A stretch of DNA of 64,000 nucleotides. Source: Ensifer adhaerens (GTDB taxonomy: Bacteria > Pseudomonadota > Alphaproteobacteria > Rhizobiales > Rhizobiaceae). The notes under the pieces are model-generated. The model did not search any database, was not told the origin of the DNA, and worked only from the letters and a program-made list of their open reading frames with translations. The position numbers were made by a program, and so were the translations under genes. Where the stretch lies: positions 2,790,001 to 2,854,000 of the forward strand of contig NZ_CP118610.1 in NCBI RefSeq assembly GCF_028993555.1, read 5' to 3'. Position 1 is the first letter of the stretch, and each line of letters opens with the position of its first letter. Of the stretch, positions 26,824-37,000 are shown piece after piece.

Positions 26824-28098
26824 ATGGGGGGTCGGTTGCTGCGTTCGTTTTCTCTCGCAGGCCCGAAGGGGCATTGGGGCCGGATCGCCGCGACACTCCT
26901 TCTGGCGGTAACCCTTGCAGCCTGCGCCGGCCGCCCCGTCGGCGTGCTGGTCCCCTCGGGAACGACGGGCGGTGCCTCCGAGGTCGACCTGATGGTCGCC
27001 ACGACCCGTGCTCCCTCTGCTGAACCCGGCGTGCTCTTCAGCGGCGAGCGGTCAGACGAACTTTCGCTGACGGAAATCGTCGTTTCGATCCCGCCGGAAA
27101 AGAACCGCGAAGTCGGGCAGGTTCAATGGCCGAAGAAGCTTCCTGCCAATCCGGAGCGCGACTTCTCGACCGTCAGCGTCACGCCGCTGAAACAGGGCAA
27201 CGACGTTCAGAGCTGGCTGAAGGGCAACCTTCCCAAGACCCGGCGCGTGCTGATCTTCGTTCACGGCTTCAACAACCGCTACGAAGACGCCGTCTACCGC
27301 TTTGCCCAGATCGTGCACGATAGCGGCACGGACGTCGCACCCGTGATCTTCACCTGGCCCTCGCGCGCCAGCATCTTCGACTATAACTACGACAAGGAAA
27401 GCACCAACTATTCGCGCGACGCGCTGGAGGAACTGCTTCGGCGTGCGTCGAGCAATCCGCAGGTTGGCGAAATCACCGTCATGGCCCATTCCATGGGGTC
27501 GTGGCTGACGGTCGAGGCACTACGCCAGATGGCGATCCGCGATGGACGCATTGCACCCAAGATCACCGACGTCATCCTGGCGTCGCCCGATCTCGACGTC
27601 GATGTCTTTGGCCAGCAGATCCGCGCCATGGGCGCAAAGCGCCCGAAGTTCGCGCTGTTCGTGTCGCGCGACGACCGGGCGCTGACGCTCTCCAGGCGCA
27701 TTTCCGGCAATGTCGACCGCCTCGGACAGATCGATCCGACCGCCGAGCCCTACCGCACGCAGCTGGAACAGGCAGGCATCAGCGTGATCGACCTGACGGC
27801 GCTGAAGGGCGGCGACAAGCTGAACCACGGCAAGTTCGCCGAAAGCCCGGAAGTCGTACGCCTGCTCGGCAACCGCCTGATCGCAGGCCAGACCGTGACC
27901 GATTCCGACGTCGGGCTCGGCGAGCGCCTGGGTGCCGTCACGCTCGGCGCCACCCAGACGGTCGGCAGCGCGGCGAGCCTGGCAGTCTCGACGCCGATCA
28001 TGATTTTCGACCCCAACACCCGCAAGAATTACAACGAGCAAGTGCGACGTCTCGGCCAGTCGGTGGAAAACACCGTCGGCGCAACCGTAACACCCTGA
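26824..28098 (+). CDS. DUF900-family alpha/beta hydrolase lipoprotein
   Basis: About 424 residues. The signal region HWGRIAATLLLAVTLAACAG has a lipobox (LAAC), so the protein is a lipoprotein. The catalytic domain has the DUF900 (PF05990) motif LIFVHGFNNRYEDAVYRFAQ and the nucleophile MAHSMGSW. The acid is probably in ILASPDLDVDVF, and the late His in KLNHGKF. Function is unknown; the family is esterase/lipase-like. The start is uncertain: the ATG at 26824 lacks a clear site, and TTG at 26836 after GGGGGGTCGG is an alternative. Stand-alone gene. Confidence 0.82.
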   Translation: MGGRLLRSFSLAGPKGHWGRIAATLLLAVTLAACAGRPVGVLVPSGTTGGASEVDLMVATTRAPSAEPGVLFSGERSDELSLTEIVVSIPPEKNREVGQVQWPKKLPANPERDFSTVSVTPLKQGNDVQSWLKGNLPKTRRVLIFVHGFNNRYEDAVYRFAQIVHDSGTDVAPVIFTWPSRASIFDYNYDKESTNYSRDALEELLRRASSNPQVGEITVMAHSMGSWLTVEALRQMAIRDGRIAPKITDVILASPDLDVDVFGQQIRAMGAKRPKFALFVSRDDRALTLSRRISGNVDRLGQIDPTAEPYRTQLEQAGISVIDLTALKGGDKLNHGKFAESPEVVRLLGNRLIAGQTVTDSDVGLGERLGAVTLGATQTVGSAASLAVSTPIMIFDPNTRKNYNEQVRRLGQSVENTVGATVTP

Positions 28099-28119
28099 TG
28101 TGCGGACCCTGCTGCGCAA

Positions 28120-28185
28120 ATGCAGCAGTTCAAGGTGTTACAACGGCCCTAGCGTACCTTAGAAGACGCGGGGCACTGTACCGCA
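28120..28185. repeat. Dispersed intergenic repeat, degenerate copy
   Basis: GCAGCAGTTCAAGGTGTTAC followed by CGGCC...AGAAGACGCG and GGCACTGTA matches the order and about two thirds of the bases of the 20081-20147 copy. The palindrome arms are decayed. Lies between converging genes. Confidence 0.55.
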
Positions 28186-28221
28186 TTCGGCGATCCGTGC
28201 TGCAAAACACGGATCGCCGAA
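28186..28221. terminator. Perfect hairpin between convergent DUF900 and thuB genes
   Basis: Perfect 14-bp stem TTCGGCGATCCGTG/CACGGATCGCCGAA with an 8-nt loop CTGCAAAA. Symmetric position in the 200-bp convergent gap suggests a two-way terminator, although T-runs are weak. Confidence 0.65.
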
Positions 28222-28264
28222 CGGGTCGACCGGGAGCTGAAAAATTAGAGCTTGAACGGGTCGG

Positions 28265-28289
28265 TGGGCGGCAATGAATTCGCCGCCCA
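28265..28289 (-). terminator. Terminator-like hairpin after thuB
   Basis: TGGGCGGC/GCCGCCCA (8-bp stem, 9-nt loop), 10 bp after the thuB stop on the minus strand. No strong T-run. Confidence 0.5.
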
Positions 28290-28298
28290 ACCAAAGCC

Positions 28299-29342
28299 TC
28301 AAACCGCAAGTTCGCGCCGTGAGGCTTCCGTCTCCATCGCGAGATCCAGCACCTTCTGCAGGTTTGCCGCATGGCGGAAACCCGGCTCCTCGGTCTTGCC
28401 CTCGCGAACGGCCTCCACGAAACGCTGGTAGTTCGTCGGGACGCCCCCTGCGTCGACGTCACGCCAGGTTGCGGTTTCGACATCGGCGCCGAGGCAGGCG
28501 CGCAGTGTCGAACCGTCGGGCGTGTGCACCACTTCGAGTGCGCCCTTGTCGCCGTGCAGCCTGAGCCGCAGTTCGTTCAGATGCCCGGTCGCCCAGCGGC
28601 TGGCATGGACGACGCCCATAGCGCCGTTGTCGAATTCGGCCGTCATGACGAAGCTGTCGTTGGCGTCGAGGTCGTATTCGCCGATGCGGTTGCCGGGTGC
28701 CTTGTCGAAGGTCTTCAGCCGCGCGAAGATTCGCGACGCGTCGGTGCCCGCACCGTAGCCGGCAAAATCGAGGATGTGGATGCCGACATCGCCAAGCACG
28801 CCGTTCGAGCCGTGCTTGGTCGAAAGCCGCCACAGCCATTGCGTTTCTGTAGCCCAATCGCCCCAGGCCTTCGAAACGAGCCAGCTCTGCAGGTATGACG
28901 CCTCGAGGTGACGCAGTTTGCCGACCTCGCCCGCAAGCACCATCGCCCGTGCCTTTTGCAAGGGCGCGACATTGCGATAGGTGAGATTGACCATGGTCAC
29001 CAGGCCGGAGCGCTCTGCTGCGTCCGCCATCTCCGCCGCCTTGGCATAGCTCTCGGCAAGCGGCTTTTCGCACAGCACGTGCTTGCCGGCAGCAAGGAGC
29101 GCCAACGTCGTCGGGTGATGCGCCTTGTCCGGCGTCACGTTCGTCGCCGCATCGAACTTGCCCCAGGCGATAGCCTCGTCGAGCGAGGTGAAGGTGTCGG
29201 CAATCCCGTGCTTGTCGGCAAAGGCCTGGGCGCGCTTCGGATCCACATCGACGGCGCCGACCATTTCGACGCCTTCGATCTTGGCAAAGGCCTGGGCATG
29301 GCTGTTCGCCATGCCGCCGGTTCCAACTACAAGAAGACGCAT
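28299..29342 (-). CDS. thuB: Trehalose utilisation oxidoreductase ThuB (Gfo/Idh/MocA family)
   Basis: 347-residue NAD-dependent oxidoreductase. Start at 29342 (MRLLVVGTGGMANSHAQAF), which places the Rossmann motif GTGGMA at the N-terminus. Family block CEKPLAESYAKAAEMADAAE with the catalytic Lys (EKP) and a C-terminal GFO_IDH domain. ThuA and ThuB together oxidise imported disaccharide (3-keto chemistry on trehalose, maltitol and related sugars) in S. meliloti. Last gene of the operon, 5 bp behind thuA. Assignment rests on the full thuEFGKAB context. Confidence 0.9.
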   Translation of the reverse strand: MRLLVVGTGGMANSHAQAFAKIEGVEMVGAVDVDPKRAQAFADKHGIADTFTSLDEAIAWGKFDAATNVTPDKAHHPTTLALLAAGKHVLCEKPLAESYAKAAEMADAAERSGLVTMVNLTYRNVAPLQKARAMVLAGEVGKLRHLEASYLQSWLVSKAWGDWATETQWLWRLSTKHGSNGVLGDVGIHILDFAGYGAGTDASRIFARLKTFDKAPGNRIGEYDLDANDSFVMTAEFDNGAMGVVHASRWATGHLNELRLRLHGDKGALEVVHTPDGSTLRACLGADVETATWRDVDAGGVPTNYQRFVEAVREGKTEEPGFRHAANLQKVLDLAMETEASRRELAV

Positions 29343-29347
29343 GGCTC

Positions 29348-30133
29348 TCACCTGTATCCTGCTTCGCCGGCCTGGTGCAGCCTGGGGCCACGTTCGACGA
29401 TCGGCTCCAGCGCCTTTTCGACCGGCACGTTCGGCGCATCGTGGATCGCCGTATAGCGGTTGTCGGCGTTGTAGGCCCACTTCACCGAATTGCGCAGAAC
29501 CTTCTGCACATTGGCGTCGTGATAGGTCGGGTAGGTTTCATGTCCCGGGCGGAAGTAGAAGATGTTGCCGGCGCCGCGGCGCCAGGTGAGACCGGAACGG
29601 AACACTTCGCCACCGGCAAACCACGATATGAAGACGGTTTCGAGCGGCTCCGGCACGGAGAACTGCTCGCCGTACATCTCCTCGTTTTCAAGCACGAAGT
29701 TCTCGTCGAGACCTTCGGCGATCGGGTGGCGCGGGTTGATCGCCCAGACACGCTCGCGCTCGCCCGCCTCGCGCCACTTCAGCGCGCAAGGGGTGCCCAT
29801 CAGGCGCTTGAAGATCTTGGAGAAGTGGCCGGAGTGCAGCACGATCAGGCCCATTCCTTCCCAGACGCGCTTGGCGACCCGTTCGACGATCTCGTCGCTG
29901 ACCGCGCCGTGGTCCTTGTGGCCCCACCACAAAAGCACGTCGGTGTTCGCAAGGCGCTCGACGCTGAGGCCATGCTCCGGCTCCTGCAGGGTCGCGGTCG
30001 TCGCCTCGATGCCGGCTTCGGTGTTCAGCGCGGCTGCGATCGTGTTGTGCATCCCGTTCGGATAGATGCTACGGACGATCTCGTTGGTCTGCTCGTGGAT
30101 ATTCTCGCCCCAAACAACTGTTCTGATAGGCAC
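29348..30133 (-). CDS. thuA: Trehalose utilisation protein ThuA
   Basis: 261-residue ThuA family protein (glutamine-amidotransferase-like fold, PF06283). Conserved features: [13 protein letters not shown] at the start, [29 protein letters not shown], and a late [18 protein letters not shown] stretch with His and Glu likely for catalysis or metal binding. It works with ThuB in trehalose catabolism; from published S. meliloti work, thuA/thuB mutants cannot use trehalose normally. Upstream gap of 106 bp to thuK. Confidence 0.92.
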   Translation of the reverse strand: MPIRTVVWGENIHEQTNEIVRSIYPNGMHNTIAAALNTEAGIEATTATLQEPEHGLSVERLANTDVLLWWGHKDHGAVSDEIVERVAKRVWEGMGLIVLHSGHFSKIFKRLMGTPCALKWREAGERERVWAINPRHPIAEGLDENFVLENEEMYGEQFSVPEPLETVFISWFAGGEVFRSGLTWRRGAGNIFYFRPGHETYPTYHDANVQKVLRNSVKWAYNADNRYTAIHDAPNVPVEKALEPIVERGPRLHQAGEAGYR

Positions 30134-30239
30134 GTTCAGTCTCCTTGGATGTTCGCCCTTCTCGGGCCTCTTACGATGGATGGGGCCGCCACGCGTTGGC
30201 GACCCCGAAGCTCAAACCGGTCGATGGGAGGTTTGCCAG

Positions 30240-31268
30240 TCAGGCTGCCCCTTTCATGGGAGTTCGGCCAAGCGCCAGCCCGGCCGCATCGAAGCGGTGG
30301 ATGTTGTCGCCGACCGGTGAGATCTGCACCGTCTCGCCCGGCCGGTGAAGCGAAGTGCCGCCTTCGCGGACGATGACCGGTTCGCCGGCACCGATATCGA
30401 GATAGATGTAGCTGTCGGATCCCAGCATCTCGGAATGCACCACCGTTCCCGACCACCTGCCGTCGCTTGGCCTGATCTCCAGATGCTCAGCCCTGATGCC
30501 GATCGTGTGGGCATCGTAGGGCGCGGCAAGTGCGCCGGACAGAAAGTTCATCTTTGGCGAACCGATGAAGCCGGCGACGAAGATCGAGTTGGGGCTTTCG
30601 TAAAGTTCGAGCGGCGTGCCGATCTGTTCGACCAGACCATCCCGTAGCACGCAAATGCGATCGGCCAATGTCATCGCCTCGACCTGGTCGTGCGTGACAT
30701 AGATCATCGTCGTCTTGTGCATGCTGCGATGCAGCTTGGCGATCTCGATGCGGGTGGCAACCCTGAGTGCGGCGTCGAGATTGGAGAGCGGCTCGTCGAA
30801 CAGGAAGACCTTGGGATCACGCACGATCGCCCGGCCGATCGCTACGCGCTGCCGCTGGCCACCCGAGAGCTGCCGCGGCAGCCGCTTGAGATAGGGTGTC
30901 AACTGCAGCATCTCGGCCGCGGCCTCCACTCGTCTCTTGCATTGCTCCTTGTCCTTGCCGGCGAGCTGCATGCCGAAGGACATGTTCTCGAACACCGTCA
31001 TGTGCGGGTAGAGCGCGTAGGACTGGAACACCATCGCGATGCCGCGCTTGGACGGCGTCAGCTGGTTGACCACCTGCCCGTCGAAGGAGAGCGTGCCCGA
31101 CGTGATCTCCTCCAGCCCGGCGATCAGCCGCAGCAGCGTGGACTTGCCGCAGCCGGACGGCCCGACGAAGACCATGAACTCGCCGGCCCGGATGTCCATG
31201 CTGACACCCTTGATCACCTCGAAGGCGCCGAAGGACTTGCGGATGTTGCGCAATTGAAGTTCTGCCAT
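30240..31268 (-). CDS. thuK: Trehalose/maltose ABC transporter ATP-binding protein
   Basis: 342-residue CUT1-type ATPase (MalK/UgpC group). Walker [10 protein letters not shown], signature LSGGQRQR, Walker [14 protein letters not shown]-loop VTHD. The C-terminal ~100 residues form the TOBE/MalK regulatory domain (GIRAEHLEI). Drives ThuF/ThuG. 12 bp downstream of thuG. A second CUT1 ATPase in the window (smoK) is a close paralogue, as is normal. Confidence 0.92.
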   Translation of the reverse strand: MAELQLRNIRKSFGAFEVIKGVSMDIRAGEFMVFVGPSGCGKSTLLRLIAGLEEITSGTLSFDGQVVNQLTPSKRGIAMVFQSYALYPHMTVFENMSFGMQLAGKDKEQCKRRVEAAAEMLQLTPYLKRLPRQLSGGQRQRVAIGRAIVRDPKVFLFDEPLSNLDAALRVATRIEIAKLHRSMHKTTMIYVTHDQVEAMTLADRICVLRDGLVEQIGTPLELYESPNSIFVAGFIGSPKMNFLSGALAAPYDAHTIGIRAEHLEIRPSDGRWSGTVVHSEMLGSDSYIYLDIGAGEPVIVREGGTSLHRPGETVQISPVGDNIHRFDAAGLALGRTPMKGAA

Positions 31269-31280
31269 GTTTTCCTCCCC

Positions 31281-32110
<830 letters not shown>

Positions 32111-32111
<1 letters not shown>

Positions 32112-33097
32112 CAGCGCTCTCCTCCCTCGAGATTGACGCGGCCGAACCACATGTAGGCGACGGTGATCGCCGCGATGATCAGGAACAGCATCGTCGAGGC
32201 GGTGGCCCCATAGGCAAACTTGTCGAAGTCGAAGAGGTTTTCGCGCGCCAGCACCGACATTGTCTTCGTCTGGGCGTTGTTGGGCGTCAGCACGTAGATC
32301 AGGTCGAAGATGCGCAGCGCATCGAGCATGCGGAAGATCACCGCGACCATCAGCGCCGGCCGGATCAACGGCAGCGTCAGCCGCCAGAACACCTTCAGCG
32401 GATGAACGCCATCGATCCTGGCTGCCTCGTAGATATCCGTTGGCACCATCTGCAGCCCGGCGAGGATCAAGAGCGCCATGAACGGCGTCGTCTTCCAGAC
32501 GTCGACGATCAGCACCGCGACCATTGCCGTCTCCGGATTGGCGGTCCAGGCGATCTTGTGACTGATCAGGCCGAGACCGAGCAAAAGGTCGTTCAAGATG
32601 CCGAACTGGTCGTTGAGCATCCAGGCCCACATCTTGGCCGAAACGATGGTCGGGATTGCCCAGGGGATCAGGATCGCCGCCCGCACCAGCCCGCGACCCG
32701 GGAAATGGGCGTTCAAAACCAGCGCGACGATCAGGCCGAGCACCGTTTCGATGGTTACCGAGACCGCCGAAAACTTCAGCGTGTTCCAGACGGCATTCCA
32801 CCAGGCGGGATCGGCAAGAAGGCCGTTATAGACCGTGCGTCCGCTCTTGAGCGTGATCCAGCTCAGATAGTTCTTGAAGCCGACGAACTCGGCGCCCTCA
32901 AGATTGGTCAGCGACGCATTGGTGAAGCTGAAATAGACGGTGCGAATCAGCGGCCAACCAGCGACGAGTGCGAGCACCAGCAATGTCGGCGCGAGGAAGA
33001 TCCAGGCGGAGCGGATGCGCTCGGCGTTGAGGTCGGAGCGGATCCGGGCCTGCGCACCGAGTGCGGAAGGCGGATCTGCGAGGGAAAGGTCGGTCAT
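32111..33097 (-). CDS. thuF: Trehalose ABC transporter permease
   Basis: 328-residue MalF-type permease with an N-terminal cytoplasmic stretch and six predicted helices. Start set at 33097 (MTDLSLADPPS); the frame runs 52 codons further but into the intergenic hairpin region. The EAA motif is PTDIYEAARIDGVHPLKVFW. Stop and thuG start overlap by one base. The gap to thuE (175 bp) carries a stem-loop. Confidence 0.92.
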
Positions 33098-33232
33098 GTC
33101 TCTGCTCACCCTTGCCATTCGGCGTGCGGCCGAACGGTTGGCCCGAAAGGAACGATGCGGCTCCCGGCAATTCGAAAACGTTCGGAATTGTCTCGCTTGA
33201 AAGAGTGCATCGTTGGCGGCTGCTCGATAGAG

Positions 33233-33261
33233 CGAGGGGAGGCCCGGAAGCACTCCCCTCG
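33233..33261 (-). promoter_or_regulatory. Stem-loop after thuE
   Basis: CGAGGGGAG/CTCCCCTCG, a 9-bp stem with an 11-nt loop, 11 bp after the thuE stop on the minus strand. Same arrangement as after xylF and smoE: a hairpin just behind the binding-protein gene, likely to raise its mRNA level over the permeases. Confidence 0.6.
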
Positions 33262-33272
33262 CCCCGGGAGGA

Positions 33273-34535
33273 TTACCAGCTGTCGCCCTTCATCTCGGTG
33301 AGCTCGACTTCGAGCAGTTCCAGGTTTTCCGCCGCCGTGCCGTTGCCGGACAGCGAGTTGTGAACCGCATTCCAGAACTTGGCGGAGACCTCGTTGTACT
33401 TGACCTTGGTAACGGCCGACGGGCGTGGCACCGCACTTTCGAAGATCGGCTTCCAGGCCGGCATGAACGGCTGAGCCTTGGCGACCTCCGCGTCGTCGTA
33501 AAGAGCGGCAATCGTCGGCAGGTTGGAAAGCTCGATCGCTCGGCGCTTCTGCACCTCGGCTGACGACAGGAACTTGACGAGCGCGATCGCCGCTTCCTGG
33601 TCGTCGGAATATTTGGAAACGGCGACGTTCCAGCCGCCGAGCGTCGAGGACGGCTGGTCGCCATCGGTCGCCGTCGGCAGCGGTGCTACCGCAAACTTGC
33701 CCTTGACCGCACTGTCGTCGCCATTGCCGAGCGCATAGGCATAGGGCCAGTTGCGCATGAAGACAGAATTGCCGGTCTGCCAGACGCCGCGCGATTCCTC
33801 TTCCTGATAGGCTAGCACGCCCTGCGGCGAGATCGTCCCGATCCACCCCTTGATGCGATCGACCGCAGCGGCTGCCTTCTCGTTGTTGATCGAGATCGTG
33901 CCATCCGGCTCGACGATCTGGCCGCCACCTGACGACTTGATCCATTCGAGCGCGTTGCAGGTCAGCCCTTCATAGGCATTGCCCTGGAAGACGTAGCCCC
34001 AGAGATCCGGTGTTCCGGCAGCGCGCTCCTTCTCCTGGATTTCCTTGGCGGTCGCCGCCAGTTCATCCCAGGTCTTCGGCGGCGCCTTGCCGTACTTTTC
34101 CAGCAGATCCTTGCGGTAGAAGAGCGCCGGCGCGTCGGTGAAGACAGGCAGCGCCACAAGCCGGCCATTGACCGTCTGCGAAGCGATGATCGACGGGAAG
34201 TGCTGGCCAACGACGTCCTTCGCCGCCTCCGTCAGGTCGACGAACTGGTCTGCCAGCTGCGGCGCCCAGACAACGTCGGTCTGGTAGACGTCGACATCCT
34301 TGTTTCCGGCGGCAAGCCACAGCCGGTACTGGCTGAACTGCTCGCTGCTCGACGGCGGCATGGTGACCAGGCTCACCTTGTGCCCGGTCTCCTTCTCGAA
34401 AATGTCGAGCTGCTCGCGGATGAAGTTCACGTTCTTGCCAGTCGTGTTGGCGGCGAGTGAGAGTTCGGCGGCGCTGGCCGTTCCGGCTGCAACGATCGCG
34501 GCGCAAAAACTCAGGGCATTGAGCATGGTTGTCAT
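33273..34535 (-). CDS. thuE: Trehalose ABC transporter substrate-binding protein
   Basis: 420-residue periplasmic binding protein of the CUT1 family. Start at 34535 (MTTMLNALSFCAAIVAAGTA) gives a signal peptide ending ASA and mature AELSLAANT; 34526 (MLNALSF) is an alternative. Family features: LDIFEKETGHKVSLV, DVYQTDVVWAPQLADQF, GRLVALPVFTDAPALFYRKDL, PKTWDELAATAKEI and GYVFQGNAYEGLTCN. Operon head; binds trehalose and related disaccharides in S. meliloti. Divergent from thuR. Confidence 0.92.
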   Translation of the reverse strand: MTTMLNALSFCAAIVAAGTASAAELSLAANTTGKNVNFIREQLDIFEKETGHKVSLVTMPPSSSEQFSQYRLWLAAGNKDVDVYQTDVVWAPQLADQFVDLTEAAKDVVGQHFPSIIASQTVNGRLVALPVFTDAPALFYRKDLLEKYGKAPPKTWDELAATAKEIQEKERAAGTPDLWGYVFQGNAYEGLTCNALEWIKSSGGGQIVEPDGTISINNEKAAAAVDRIKGWIGTISPQGVLAYQEEESRGVWQTGNSVFMRNWPYAYALGNGDDSAVKGKFAVAPLPTATDGDQPSSTLGGWNVAVSKYSDDQEAAIALVKFLSSAEVQKRRAIELSNLPTIAALYDDAEVAKAQPFMPAWKPIFESAVPRPSAVTKVKYNEVSAKFWNAVHNSLSGNGTAAENLELLEVELTEMKGDSW

Positions 34536-34897
34536 TGGGTCGACTCCTCCTGTTCCCCCTCCACCGCACGAACGCTCCTCGGCAAATTCGAAAGCGGTTT
34601 GGATTGAAAAAAGTTGGCAGAAGACGGAAAAACTGTCAATCCATGCGTCAGAAAAAGTCATTTTGCCGTGGATCTCTCAAAATAACTGTTTAATTTCAAT
34701 AAAATAATGAAGGAGGAGACGTTTTGACTTCAGCTCGCAGAAACCCGTAAAATCAAAGGGGAGTTGCATTAATTTAAAACGGTTTGGTAAATTTCCATCG
34801 CGGTCGAAGGCGCAGGAGGCTCCCCACAAACAGATTGTTACCGGCAACGAAGGTGTATATTTCTGGGACCGGGCTTGGCTGAGGAAACGCATACCGA
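34536..34897. promoter_or_regulatory. Divergent thuE/thuR control region with repeated AAARCGGTTTGG boxes
   Basis: 362 bp, markedly AT-rich (34615-34795). The 12-mer AAAGCGGTTTGG occurs at 34591-34602 and AAAACGGTTTGG at 34776-34787, one near each gene. LacI-family proteins bind A/T-flanked CG-centred sequences such as these, so they are candidate ThuR operators (inference). No coding region is supported here. Confidence 0.55.
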
Positions 34898-35920
34898 ATG
34901 AAACTGAGGGAGTTCGCACAACAACTGGGCCTTTCGCCGACCACCGTCAGCCGGGCGCTGAGTGGCTATCCCGAGGTCAGCGAGAAGACGCGCAAGCGCG
35001 TGGCCGAAGAGGCAACTCGCCTTGGCTATCGTCCGAACATCAATGCCGTGAGGCTCGCCACAGGACGCGCGGGCGCTATCGGCGTCGTCATGGGGCGCTC
35101 CGGTGAATTCCATTTCTCCGAATTCATGGGCGGCTTGGCCGAGCGGCTCGGGACCGAGGATATCGACATCCTCGTCAGCCCGATGGATGACAAGAGCCCC
35201 ACGGGCGAAATCCAGCTTTACAGCCGGCTTGCCGTCAGTGGTCGCGTCGATGCCGTGATCGTGCATTCTCCCGAACCGAACGACGAGCGCATCGCCCTTC
35301 TCCACAAGCTCGGCATGCCATTTCTCGTGCACGGCCGCTCCGATATCGACGTGCCGCATGCCTGGCTCGACATCGACAACGAAGGCGCGGTCCGCCGCGC
35401 AACCTCGCATCTCATCGACCTCGGCCATCGCCGCATCGCCATGATCAACGGCCGGCAGGGCCGAACCTTCTCGCTTCACCGCGACAAGGGCTATCGCGAT
35501 GCGCTCGAGGCGCGCGGCATCCCGTTTGATCCACGCCTGGTTGCCCACGGCAATTTCACCGACGAACTCGGATTCCGTTTCGCACGCTCCTTCCTGGAAC
35601 AGACGCCCCGCCCCACCGCCTTCGTCGCCGGCTCGATGATGACGGCGCTCGGCATCTACAGGGCAGCACGGTCGATGGGACTTGAGATCGGCCGCGAAGT
35701 CTCGGTCATCGCCCATGACGACGTGTTCCCCTACCTGACGGCGGAAAACATGGTACCGTCGCTTTCAGCGACCCGCTCTTCCATGCGCGCCGCCGGCGCA
35801 CGCTCGGCCGATCTGGTGCTGCAGCTTCTCTCAGGCAAGCCAACCGAGGAGGTACACGAACTCTGGCCGGTGGAACTGATCCTGCGGGAATCGACCGCAC
35901 CTCCTCCGGCAAGCCCCTGA
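34898..35920 (+). CDS. thuR: LacI-family transcriptional regulator of thu genes
   Basis: 340-residue LacI-type regulator. The N-terminal helix-turn-helix is classic: MKLREFAQQLGLSPTTVSRA, then LSGYPEVSEKTRKRV. The hinge LGYRPNINAVRLATGR is followed by a periplasmic-binding-protein-like effector domain (GAIGVVMGRSGEFHFSEF; SVIAHDDVFPYLTAEN). It is divergent from thuEFGKAB and so probably represses it until trehalose is imported. A LacI-type ThuR is described for S. meliloti. Confidence 0.88.
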   Translation: MKLREFAQQLGLSPTTVSRALSGYPEVSEKTRKRVAEEATRLGYRPNINAVRLATGRAGAIGVVMGRSGEFHFSEFMGGLAERLGTEDIDILVSPMDDKSPTGEIQLYSRLAVSGRVDAVIVHSPEPNDERIALLHKLGMPFLVHGRSDIDVPHAWLDIDNEGAVRRATSHLIDLGHRRIAMINGRQGRTFSLHRDKGYRDALEARGIPFDPRLVAHGNFTDELGFRFARSFLEQTPRPTAFVAGSMMTALGIYRAARSMGLEIGREVSVIAHDDVFPYLTAENMVPSLSATRSSMRAAGARSADLVLQLLSGKPTEEVHELWPVELILRESTAPPPASP

Positions 35921-35939
35921 GGACTGGCCGCCGACCGCC

Positions 35940-36281
35940 TCAGTGGAAGGTGGACTTGGAAAACAGGTTGAGCACAACCACGCCGGATATGATCAGGCCC
36001 AGCCCCAGGATCGCAGCAAGGTCGAGTTTCTGCCCAAAGGCGAAGTAACCGACGAGCGAAATCAAGACGATGCCGAGCCCGCTCCAGACCGCATAAGCGA
36101 TACCCACGGGAATGAAGCGCAGCGTGTAGGACAGGAAGAAGAAGGCGATCGCGTAGCAGACCACCATGATCACCGTCGGCCCCAGCCGGGTGAAGTGCTG
36201 GGCCGCCTGCATCGCCGAGGTGCCGAGCACTTCAAAGACGATCGCTGCAACCAGGACGGTATAGAGCATAGCGGGGTTCAT
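35940..36281 (-). CDS. Small multidrug resistance (SMR) efflux protein
   Basis: 113-residue membrane protein with four helices. The start at 36281 (MNPAMLYTVL) is preceded by GGAGG; an ATG at 36293 is less favoured. Family hallmarks: helix 1 Glu in VFEVLGTSAMQAAQHFTRLG (the proton/drug coupling Glu), PVGIAYAVWSGLGIVLI, and the final GLIISGVVVLN. A proton-driven exporter of lipophilic cations or guanidinium-like compounds. 17 bp behind the TetR gene, forming a repressor-pump operon. Confidence 0.9.
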   Translation of the reverse strand: MNPAMLYTVLVAAIVFEVLGTSAMQAAQHFTRLGPTVIMVVCYAIAFFFLSYTLRFIPVGIAYAVWSGLGIVLISLVGYFAFGQKLDLAAILGLGLIISGVVVLNLFSKSTFH

Positions 36282-36298
36282 GACGGCCTCCATCCGGG

Positions 36299-36859
36299 TT
36301 ACTGCGCCGAAAGCGCCTTGAGATTTTCAACAAGACCGGTCCGCGCCTCGGCATCGAGATCGTGACTCTGCATCAGATCTGCCAGCCAGACGCCGTCGCA
36401 GGCAAAGCGGGCAAGCACGCATCCGGTCGAGCCGTCCGTGTCTGCGAACTCCGTCGATCGCTTGCTGACCCAATCACGCCAGCGGCTCTTCAGATGCGGC
36501 TCGGCAATGAGCGCGATCGTCAGCATGCGCCAGCCTGGCACGTCGGTCGCCGGGTCGAGCGCGAAGCAGACGTCAATGTACGCGCGGGTAAAACGCCCCT
36601 TTTCCGCCGGATCGCACGCCATCGCCGCTTCGATCTCACGATCGAACCGCGTCACCAGGTCGTCGAACAGCCCGTCGAGCAGAGCGAGCTTGTTCGGGAA
36701 ATGGTGCAACAGCCCACCCTTGCTGACGCCCGCCGCCTGCGACACGGCATCGAGCGTGATGCCCGCAACGCCCTGCTCATGCGAAAGGCGTGCGGCAACC
36801 TCCAGCAATTGCTGGCGCACCTGTTCCGGCTGCTTCTTGCGACGATGAGCTTCGGTCAT
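36299..36859 (-). CDS. TetR/AcrR-family repressor
   Basis: 186-residue TetR regulator. The DNA-binding domain spans residues ~10-60: QVRQQLLEVAARLSHEQGVA, then ITLDAVSQAAGVSKGGLLHHFPNKLALLDGL. The C-terminal ligand-binding domain is helical. First gene of a two-gene operon with an SMR pump; a 14-bp palindrome lies 15 bp upstream of its start, so autorepression released by a pump substrate is likely. Confidence 0.88.
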   Translation of the reverse strand: MTEAHRRKKQPEQVRQQLLEVAARLSHEQGVAGITLDAVSQAAGVSKGGLLHHFPNKLALLDGLFDDLVTRFDREIEAAMACDPAEKGRFTRAYIDVCFALDPATDVPGWRMLTIALIAEPHLKSRWRDWVSKRSTEFADTDGSTGCVLARFACDGVWLADLMQSHDLDAEARTGLVENLKALSAQ

Positions 36860-36873
36860 GGCGCTATAAAGAT

Positions 36874-36887
36874 ACCGTCTGGACGGT
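36874..36887. promoter_or_regulatory. Candidate TetR operator (ACCGTCTGGACGGT)
   Basis: Perfect 6-2-6 inverted repeat ACCGTC-TG-GACGGT, centred about 21 bp upstream of the TetR start codon, where it would overlap the promoter. Consistent with an autoregulated TetR-SMR operon. Confidence 0.65.
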
Positions 36888-37000
36888 TTGTCAAGAGAGA
36901 TTGCGATCGACCGCGATGAAACGCCGCAAACCGGCGCTCTGAAAATCGTTGTCCACCCCGTCGCCGCGCGCTAGGACCGCAGGGAATGAAGGACGCGCGC

